Positions 1-5,713 of a DNA stretch of 12,934 nucleotides are shown here, piece after piece. This stretch comes from Geobacter sp. UBA6169 (GTDB lineage: Bacteria; Desulfobacterota; Desulfuromonadia; Geobacterales; Pseudopelobacteraceae), in assembly GCA_002422265.1 (NCBI GenBank), contig DIUB01000192.1, positions 1 through 12,934 of the forward strand, in the 5' to 3' direction. How positions within the stretch are numbered: position 1 is the first letter of the stretch; each line of letters begins with the position of its first letter. Below the pieces are notes generated by a model. It did not search any database, was not told the origin of the DNA, and saw only the letters and a list, made by a program, of their open reading frames with translations. The translations under genes were made by a program, and so were the position numbers.

Positions 1-585
1 CAGGATCAGGTCATGCAGTGAGAACAGGATGGTTAGATTGTGGCTCCGGCAGAGCCCCTGCAGTAAGGTCAACAATTCATATTGGTACCGCAGGTCAAGT
101 CCTGCCAACGGTTCGTCAAGCAACAAGGTTGTACCGCCCTGGGCCAGGATCATGGCGATAAAGGCCCGTCGCCGTTCACCTCCACTGATCTGGGACAAGG
201 GGGTCTGTTCATGGCCTTCCAGTCCCACCGCTGCCAGCACTTCCCGGCAGGAAAGCAGATGATCTGTACGGGCTGCAGCACGGCCCATCTCCACCAGTTC
301 ACCCACCCGGAACGGTAACGGTGCTTCAATGGATTGAGGCAGGTAGCCAAGTCGAGCCGCCCGCTCTTCACCCTTCCATGAACGGACCGGCTTACCATCC
401 AGCTCCACCTGTCCCACCGTGGGGGCCAGCAGACCTGCCCCCAACCGCAGCAGGGTGGATTTGCCGGAGCCGTTGGCACCGATCAGTCCCACCAGTTCAC
501 CTTTGGCCAGACTGCAGGAAAACTGTACCACGCAGGGGGCGGTGGCGTAGCTGAAGCAGACCTGATCAAACCTGATCCTGCTCAT
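1..585 (-). CDS. btuD: BtuD-like cobalamin ABC transporter ATPase, 3' end cut by window edge
   Basis: This is the ATP-hydrolysing subunit of a corrinoid (FecCD/BtuCD-type) ABC importer, acting on the inner face of the cytoplasmic membrane. I translated 195 codons from the ATG at 585; no stop is reached before the window ends, so the C-terminus is missing. Seen in sequence: Walker A GANGSGKST at residues 36-44, Q-loop around Q84, ABC signature ISGGE at 133-137, Walker B LLLDEP at 154-159, D-loop near LAGLD, and H-loop SLHD with H191. The start overlaps the btuC stop as ATGA, so translation is probably coupled. The family alone could also mean haem or siderophore import, but the gene lies in a B12 riboswitch-controlled run with btuB and cbiZ, so corrinoid is the likely substrate. 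Confidence 0.93.
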   Translation of the reverse strand, partial: MSRIRFDQVCFSYATAPCVVQFSCSLAKGELVGLIGANGSGKSTLLRLGAGLLAPTVGQVELDGKPVRSWKGEERAARLGYLPQSIEAPLPFRVGELVEMGRAAARTDHLLSCREVLAAVGLEGHEQTPLSQISGGERRRAFIAMILAQGGTTLLLDEPLAGLDLRYQYELLTLLQGLCRSHNLTILFSLHDLIL

Positions 586-1547
586 CGTATGCCTCCATTG
601 GTGGCCTGGCGCAGCATGATCAGAAACCAGGGGGCGCCGATCAGGGCCGTGACCACCCCGGCCGGGATCTCCACCGGCGGCAGTACGCTACGCCCGACGG
701 TATCAGCCAGACAGAGCAACATGCCGCCACCAAGGGCAGACAGCGGCAACACCCGGCGGGCATCAGCACCCACCAGGGCACGCACGGCATGGGGTACCAT
801 CAGCCCCACAAAGCCGACAATACCGCCCAGGGCAACCGAGGCCGCAGTCAGCAAGGAGGCTGCCAGCACCAGCAGGGCCCGTTCGCGCCCTGGCTCCAGG
901 CCGAGACCAAAAGCAACCTCATCCCCCAGGGCCAGGGCGTTCAGGCCTCGCCGACGCGTCAACGCCAGGAAAAATCCGACCAACATCAACAGGCTGGCCA
1001 CCGGCACCACGGACCAATCTGCTCCGGCCAGATCGCCGGCCATCCAGAGCAGGGCCCGCTTGACCCCGTCGGCCTGGGCCAGGGACATGACCAGCATCAG
1101 GATGGCAGACAGGAAGAACCCGATCCCAACCCCGGCCAGTAGCAGGCGTTCTGCACGTACGCCCCAGGCATCCCTTCCCAGAGCAACCACTACGGCGCTG
1201 GTGACCAATGCGCCAGCCAGTGCCAGTGCCGGCACCAGCCAGGCTGCTGCACCATGGGTGGCCAATAAACCAAAGGCAGCTGCCAGAGCTGCTCCACTGG
1301 AGGTGCCCAGCACATAAGGATCAGCCAGCGGGTTGCGGAAGATTCCCTGCAGGATCGCTCCGGCCACCCCCAGTGAGGCCCCCATCAACAATGCCACGAC
1401 GATTCTGGGCAGGCGCAGGTCAAGGATGATCTTGAGCTGCACCTGGTCGAGGTTAAAGGGGTTGATGGTCTGCTGGCCCAGGAAGAGCGACAGCAGTATA
1501 ACCACTGTCAGGCTAGCCAGCATCAGTATGACCGGGTGACGTTTCAC
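582..1547 (-). CDS. btuC: BtuC-like cobalamin ABC transporter permease (FecCD family)
   Basis: This 321-residue inner-membrane permease has the length and the repeated hydrophobic segments of the FecCD/BtuC family, which usually has about ten transmembrane helices. Family-typical stretches are LRLPRIVVALLMGASLGVAG near residues 45-64 followed by GIFRNPLADPYVLGTSSGA, and the C-terminal GGIVGFVGLMVPHAVR segment. The start is a GTG (1545-1547) overlapping the btuF TGA by 4 nt (GTGA). The stop overlaps the btuD start as ATGA. The gene therefore sits in a tightly coupled btuF-btuC-btuD block. Substrate specificity for corrinoid rests on the riboswitch and neighbours, not on residues seen here. Confidence 0.94.
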   Translation of the reverse strand: MKRHPVILMLASLTVVILLSLFLGQQTINPFNLDQVQLKIILDLRLPRIVVALLMGASLGVAGAILQGIFRNPLADPYVLGTSSGAALAAAFGLLATHGAAAWLVPALALAGALVTSAVVVALGRDAWGVRAERLLLAGVGIGFFLSAILMLVMSLAQADGVKRALLWMAGDLAGADWSVVPVASLLMLVGFFLALTRRRGLNALALGDEVAFGLGLEPGRERALLVLAASLLTAASVALGGIVGFVGLMVPHAVRALVGADARRVLPLSALGGGMLLCLADTVGRSVLPPVEIPAGVVTALIGAPWFLIMLRQATNGGIR

Positions 1548-2515
1548 GGGCGCTGACCTTTACGCACCAGCTCAAGGCAATGGCGCAACTCGGCGATCCC
1601 TTCCGGGATGCGGGGGCCGGGACGGTACAAGGCATCACTGACGGCGCAGACCCGGCCTTGCTTGACGGTATCCAGTGAGTTCAGGTGGGTCAGCATCCGC
1701 TTCACCGGCACTGCCAGCTTTTCTCCCTGCCCAACAATGATCAGTTGCGGGCTGCGGGTGATGACCGCCTCAAGGGAGAGGCGGGGATAACCGGAGCGGG
1801 CATCACCGGCAATGTTGCTCATACCGGACAGCCTCATGGCATCATCCAGCATGGAGCCGGGACCGGCAGCCACCAGCGGGTCCGGCCAGATTACAAACAT
1901 GGTCTTAACTGATGTAGCGGCTTTAAGCGGTTTCAAGGACTGCTCAATCCGGCTGGCCAGCTGGTTGGCCGGCTGTGGAACCCCGAGATCAGTACCCAGT
2001 TGCCTGATAGCCGGTGCCAGCTTGTCCAGGCGAGAGCCGTGGAAGGTGACAGTCTTGATCCCCAATTTTTGCAGCCGCTGAGCCAACTTGGAGCCGATTC
2101 CCTCTTCATCCACCAGCACAACATCAGGTTTCAGATTCAGCACCGCCTCCAGCGACGGGTTGGCTGGCCCCCCCACGGTGGGCTTGCCTTTTATCGAAGC
2201 TGGCCGGTCGCAGAAGGTGGTCACCCCCACCAGATTGTTCTCCAGCCCCAGAGCGCAGGCCAGCTCGGTCAGGCTGGGTGCCAGGGAGACGATCCGTTTG
2301 GGCGGCTCCCCGGCCCAGCCGGGGGGTACTGCAAGACAAACAATAAAAAATAATGAAACACAGAGACACAGAGACACAGAGCAAAGCGTGTCATGACGAA
2401 ACAAGCCTGTATAAGGGCTTGCTTTCCAGACGGGTACACCATTGCCAACTGACGTGGCGTGATGAAAACCTCCGTGTCTCCGTGCCTCTGTGTTGAGTGT
2501 TTGTAATGGTTTCAT
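1544..2515 (-). CDS. btuF: BtuF-like periplasmic corrinoid-binding protein with repeat-derived N-terminus
   Basis: This is a class III (TroA/BtuF-like) periplasmic substrate-binding protein that delivers corrinoid to the BtuCD transporter. The mature domain begins around PPKRIVSLAPSLTELACALG and continues with the family pattern of NPSLEAVLNLKPDVVLVDEE and DAMRLSGMSNIAGD. The start is uncertain. An ATG at 2515 lies 5 nt past the btuB stop, and a TTG at 2524 overlaps that stop; neither has a clear ribosome binding site. Counting from the TTG, residues about 11-60 are encoded by an inverted-repeat element. An internal TTG at 2404 would give a short basic n-region (FRHD), the hydrophobic core CLCVSLFFIVCLAV and a cleavage site near GWAG, which is a good signal peptide. 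The element therefore appears to have become part of the export signal. The stop overlaps the btuC start. Confidence 0.88.
   Translation of the reverse strand: MKPLQTLNTEARRHGGFHHATSVGNGVPVWKASPYTGLFRHDTLCSVSLCLCVSLFFIVCLAVPPGWAGEPPKRIVSLAPSLTELACALGLENNLVGVTTFCDRPASIKGKPTVGGPANPSLEAVLNLKPDVVLVDEEGIGSKLAQRLQKLGIKTVTFHGSRLDKLAPAIRQLGTDLGVPQPANQLASRIEQSLKPLKAATSVKTMFVIWPDPLVAAGPGSMLDDAMRLSGMSNIAGDARSGYPRLSLEAVITRSPQLIIVGQGEKLAVPVKRMLTHLNSLDTVKQGRVCAVSDALYRPGPRIPEGIAELRHCLELVRKGQRP
2357..2494. repeat. Inverted-repeat element with 8-nt-periodic arms, inside the btuF 5' end
   Basis: The arms at 2357-2381 and 2470-2494 are inverted copies matching at 22 of 25 positions by my alignment. Each arm is built of degenerate 8-nt units (CACAGAGA on the left, CTCCGTGT on the right). 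The roughly 88-nt centre contains a small hairpin (AAGCC...GGCTT). The element is read through in frame by btuF, giving TEARRHGG from the right arm and the cysteine/valine/leucine-rich hydrophobic run from the left arm. The 13-mer GTCTCCGTGCCTC recurs in a second element at 8315-8459, so the two belong to one family. I see no transposase; how it moves is unknown. Confidence 0.8.
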
Positions 2516-2520
2516 ATGGT

Positions 2521-4425
2521 TCAAAACGATACCTTTACGCCGCCATAGGCACCAATGCCGGGGGTGCCGTAGCCGGCCACCTCTTCGTACTGGCGGTCAA
2601 ACAGATTGTCTACCCGTCCGAACAGCTGCAGGTTTTTGGTGACATCATAGGAACCGGCCAGGTTGACCAGCAGGTAATCCTTCATCTTTTGGGTGTTAGC
2701 GGTATCACTGTAACGGCTACCCACATAGACCAATCCAAGGTTGATGGTGGCCTTTTTCAGGAAACTGTAGTTGGCGTCAAAGGTCAGCTTGTTTTTGGGA
2801 CGTCGTGCCAGCTGTTTGCCGGTCAGGTCATCTGTGGCCTCCAGATAAGTGTAGGCGGCCTTCAGGGTCAGATCATCTGCCGGTTGCAGTCCGGCGGTCA
2901 GTTCAAGCCCCTGGCTGTGCGTCTTGGCAACATTGGTGTATTTCCAGGTCTGTCGGTTGAAATCAATCATCTGCGTATATTCGTTTTTGAACCAGGTCGC
3001 TCCCAGTGTGGCCTTCATAAACGGCAGCTCCTGCTCCAGGCCGATGTCCCAGCCGATGCTCTTGTCCGGCTTCAGGTCCGGCGAGCCGTAGATGGAATAA
3101 AGCTGGTAGAGGGAGGGCGCCCTGAAGCCGGTACCGTAGCTTCCCTTGATCCTGGTGCCGCTCTGTTTGATCAGATAAGCGGTGGTGAAACGGTAGGTCA
3201 CTTCAGTGCCGAACTTGCTGTGATCATCCACCCTGAACCCCAGGGTTGAGAACCATGCATCCCACAAATTAAGCTGGTCCTGCAGATAGAATCCGGTGGT
3301 GCGGGCATAACGCTCTGGCCAGGGTTCGTTGTACGGGCCGAATGAGCTTTCAGCATAATAGTTTGATTTTGCGTTCTCCTCGGTGGTTTCAGCACCCAAG
3401 GTCAGGGTGGTGGTTTTGTGCAGGTTCAGGACATGCTGCCAATCTACTTTTACATTCTGGCCGTGGAAGGAGCTGCGCAGGAAATTGAGCGGGTGCATAC
3501 TGTCGCGGTCATTGTCGTCACTCCAGGAAAGGTCTGAAAACGAGACCCCCAGCTTCTGTTCCCACAGCCCGCCGTATAGCGACAACCAGCCCTGGGTACG
3601 GAAATTCAGTTCATCCGATCTCATGATGTGATTGGGATCATCCATGCCGGGGCCGCCGCCATTGTCGATGGCGGTGCGGGAATGGTTGTAGCGCAGGATC
3701 AGATCGATTTCCGAGTTTTTGGTGGGGGTGATGCCCAGACGGGCCGAAATGGCACTGTTCTGATGACCGTCCCGCTCCATGTTGCCGAAGCGCTCAGCTG
3801 CCGCCGATACACCGCCCGTATCCAGACGTGAGAGGGTCAGCGCATACTGCAGCAGATCCGTGCCGCCGCTTACCCCGGCCGTCTCCCGTGCCGTGTAGAA
3901 GGAGCCTCCCTCAGCTGACAGGAAACCCTTCAGCTTGCCGTCACCCCGTTTGGTAATGATGTTGACCACCCCGCCTATGGCTCGGGAGCCGTAAAGGGTG
4001 CTTTGGGGGCCGCGCAACACCTCGATCCGTTCGATGTTATCGGTGGTCAGGTTGGCAAAGTTGTAACCACCACCGGCTGCCGAGGGGTCGTTCAGTTCGA
4101 TGCCATCGAGCAGTACCAGAGTGTGTTCCGACTTGGCGCCACGCATGAACACCGCTGTGCCGCCGCCAAAGCTGCCGGTGCGGACCAGATCCAGCCCCGG
4201 CACCATCCGCAGCGCATCGGCCACGGTCCGTTTCTGCTGCTGCTCAATCTCTTTGGCCGTGACCACGGTGATTGAGCTGCCCACCTGTTCAATCGGCACC
4301 TCATCACGGGTGGCGGTCACCACCACTTCACCCAGTTGCGCAGTCTTTTCCTCTGCCAGCGCAGAACTGCTGATTGCCAGGACCAACCCCAATGCTGCTG
4401 CATACTTCTGTCTACTCCGTTTCAT
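2521..4425 (-). CDS. btuB: TonB-dependent outer-membrane corrinoid receptor (BtuB-like)
   Basis: This 634-residue TonB-dependent receptor would bind corrinoid at the cell surface and move it into the periplasm using TonB energy. It has a signal peptide (MKRSRQKYAAALGLVLAISSSALA), a TonB-box-like LGEVVVTATR just after it, and a plug domain with VADALRMVPGLDL, TLVLLDGIELNDP and IERIEVLRGPQSTLYG followed by GGVVNIITKRG. A long beta-barrel region ends in GGVKVSF, the terminal aromatic expected of outer-membrane proteins. A strong ribosome binding site (GAGGGAGGT, about 4433-4441) precedes the ATG at 4425. The cobalamin riboswitch at 4451-4600 sits just upstream, supporting a corrinoid substrate over a siderophore. 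The stop lies 5 nt before the btuF ATG. Confidence 0.95.
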   Translation of the reverse strand: MKRSRQKYAAALGLVLAISSSALAEEKTAQLGEVVVTATRDEVPIEQVGSSITVVTAKEIEQQQKRTVADALRMVPGLDLVRTGSFGGGTAVFMRGAKSEHTLVLLDGIELNDPSAAGGGYNFANLTTDNIERIEVLRGPQSTLYGSRAIGGVVNIITKRGDGKLKGFLSAEGGSFYTARETAGVSGGTDLLQYALTLSRLDTGGVSAAAERFGNMERDGHQNSAISARLGITPTKNSEIDLILRYNHSRTAIDNGGGPGMDDPNHIMRSDELNFRTQGWLSLYGGLWEQKLGVSFSDLSWSDDNDRDSMHPLNFLRSSFHGQNVKVDWQHVLNLHKTTTLTLGAETTEENAKSNYYAESSFGPYNEPWPERYARTTGFYLQDQLNLWDAWFSTLGFRVDDHSKFGTEVTYRFTTAYLIKQSGTRIKGSYGTGFRAPSLYQLYSIYGSPDLKPDKSIGWDIGLEQELPFMKATLGATWFKNEYTQMIDFNRQTWKYTNVAKTHSQGLELTAGLQPADDLTLKAAYTYLEATDDLTGKQLARRPKNKLTFDANYSFLKKATINLGLVYVGSRYSDTANTQKMKDYLLVNLAGSYDVTKNLQLFGRVDNLFDRQYEEVAGYGTPGIGAYGGVKVSF

Positions 4426-4450
4426 CTGCTGCTACCTCCCTCGGGTTATT

Positions 4451-4600
4451 CAGATGGAGCGGTATTCCGGCTACAGGCTACCTATTTGTCCGCCTTCCCA
4501 GTTTCCCAGTGGCTTTTTGCGCGTAGCGCAATGGACGTTCGTTCCCTTCACGGCTGCGGGGCAGCGGGGGCATTGAACCCCTCTTCCTCGACTCCATCTG
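4451..4600 (-). promoter_or_regulatory. Cobalamin riboswitch in front of btuB, between cbiZ and btuB
   Basis: Read on the minus strand, the element opens with CAGATGGAG and closes with CTCCATCTG, a perfect 9-bp closing stem. Between them, in the order expected of a cobalamin riboswitch, are CCCCCGCTGCCCCGCAGCCG, GAAGGGAACGAACGTCC, the B12-box core GCCACTGGG, GGGAAGG, and AGCCGGAATACC. The btuB ribosome binding site follows about 10 nt after the closing stem. The element begins only about 8 nt after the cbiZ stop, so it probably acts on a transcript that also carries cbiZ. Confidence 0.93.
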
Positions 4601-4608
4601 TTTGAAAA

Positions 4609-5460
4609 TTACTTCAACTCAAATCCGTTCTGCTTTTCCAACGCCTCCAGCACTGCCTGATGCACTGCCTTGGCTATCAGGTCGCCAATCCGGCTGTGGC
4701 CGCCGGTGTAGGTGACCTTGGGGCCGCTGCTGCCGGATATCACGATCACGCTGTCCGTGCCGGTACCGGTGGCCTGTACCCCTTTGGTGTAGCTGCTGGG
4801 TACCTTCAGATCATCCAGCGCTGCGGTCTTGGCCTCGGTAATGGTCACCACGGCCCGGGCCAAAGCGCCGTCAGTCAGGCGGGCATTGGTCAACAGTATG
4901 ATATTAATGGTTCCGGCTGGCGGATCGGATGGCTCAATATGGATGCCTTCATCGGTTCCGGCACGCAGAGCGTTGTTCGTGACACCGGCCGTAACCAGAG
5001 CAGTGACGGTAAAGGGCGGAAACGTTCTGGTGACCACGGCAAGGTTGTCCATGTCGGCAGCAGTGCCGACCAGGGTCAGGTCTGCAGGCTGCAGCGCAAG
5101 ATTGCGGGCAATAATGGCCTTGCGCTGCTGTTCGTAGACCTTGCCGCCGCACTGCTGCTTGGTGGCCAGCTCAACGGCCAGTTTCTTCCAGAGCAGGGGA
5201 TGGGCAGCATGGTTGATCGCTCCCAGACCGTTGATGATGCCGTCGCTGGTGGAAAGGAGATGGCGGCGTTCAGGTAGCTGCACGATCAGGCTCTTTTCCC
5301 AGAGGCCGTCCCGTGTCGTAGTGAACACCCGGGCAGATGCTTCGAGCTCGGGCGGGAGCACCAATGCGGCGGCCTGCGTTGCTGCAGATACAGTGAGCAG
5401 GTAAAACACGACAAGAAGGACGGGCTGCAGAATAACAGTACGGAAATACCGATGGTACAT
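4609..5460 (-). CDS. cbiZ: CbiZ-family adenosylcobinamide amidohydrolase with a signal peptide
   Basis: CbiZ hydrolyses the amide linking the aminopropanol arm to the corrin ring, converting cobinamide (and in some bacteria pseudocobalamin) to cobyric acid so that the lower ligand can be rebuilt. Family-like segments visible here include VTALVTAGVTNNALRAG, GTINIILLTNARLTDGALAR, TITEAKTAALDDLKVPSSY and TGGHSRIGDLIAKAV. Unusually, the 283-residue protein starts with MYHRYFR, a hydrophobic core QPVLLVVFYLLTVSAA and a cleavage-like TQAAA. This predicts export to the periplasm; there is no lipobox. The ATG at 5460 is preceded by GGGGGAGG about 7 nt away. A cobalamin riboswitch precedes the gene. 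The family call is firm; the periplasmic location is inferred. Confidence 0.9.
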   Translation of the reverse strand: MYHRYFRTVILQPVLLVVFYLLTVSAATQAAALVLPPELEASARVFTTTRDGLWEKSLIVQLPERRHLLSTSDGIINGLGAINHAAHPLLWKKLAVELATKQQCGGKVYEQQRKAIIARNLALQPADLTLVGTAADMDNLAVVTRTFPPFTVTALVTAGVTNNALRAGTDEGIHIEPSDPPAGTINIILLTNARLTDGALARAVVTITEAKTAALDDLKVPSSYTKGVQATGTGTDSVIVISGSSGPKVTYTGGHSRIGDLIAKAVHQAVLEALEKQNGFELK

Positions 5461-5482
5461 GAAGTGCCTCCCCCGAAGCGTG

Positions 5483-5656
5483 CGAATGGAGCGGTATTCC
5501 GGCTCAGGGCCACCTACTGGTCCACCTTCCCAGGAATTGCTTCCCAGTGGTTGTAACCGCCTTTACGACGGCCGGACGTTCGTTCCCTTTACGGCTGCGG
5601 GGCAGCGGGGGGATAGCACCATGGCGGGCGGCACCCCTCTTCCTCGCTTCCATTCG
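5483..5656 (-). promoter_or_regulatory. Cobalamin riboswitch leader of cbiZ
   Basis: On the minus strand the leader opens with CGAATGGA and closes with TCCATTCG, an 8-bp closing stem. Inside are the same conserved blocks as in the element before btuB: CCGCTGCCCCGCAGCCGT, AAGGGAACGAACGTCC, CCACTGGGAAG, CTGGGAAGGTGG and AGCCGGAATACCGCTCCAT. It ends about 8 nt before the cbiZ ribosome binding site. The two riboswitches are close in sequence and probably arose by duplication. Confidence 0.94.
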
Positions 5657-5697
5657 ATGTGTGAAGTGTGCTATCTGATTTCATTATTTGCTGTAGG

Positions 5698-5703
5698 AGT
5701 CAA
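5698..5703 (-). promoter_or_regulatory. Candidate -35 box for the cbiZ riboswitch transcript
   Basis: The minus strand reads TTGACT about 42 nt upstream of the riboswitch closing stem. No convincing -10 follows at 17 nt, so this is only a candidate. It overlaps the ribosome binding site of the divergent cobD-cbiP gene. Confidence 0.3.
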
Positions 5704-5713
5704 GTGTTTTCTC

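Noticed and set aside
589..1317. Plus-strand 242-codon frame opposite btuC
   Set aside because: It is a shadow of btuC: proline/arginine/alanine-rich, without domain features.
2497..3249. Plus-strand 250-codon frame opposite btuB
   Set aside because: It is antisense to conserved beta-barrel coding sequence and has no motif or ribosome binding site.
4451..5656. The two similar blocks as a mobile or CRISPR-like repeat
   Set aside because: The shared segments are exactly the conserved blocks of cobalamin riboswitches, which explains the similarity.
5459..5713. Upstream extension of the cobD-cbiP frame by 85 residues
   Set aside because: The extension runs through the complement of the cobalamin riboswitch. 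The family N-terminus (HGGN region) starts just after ATG 5714.
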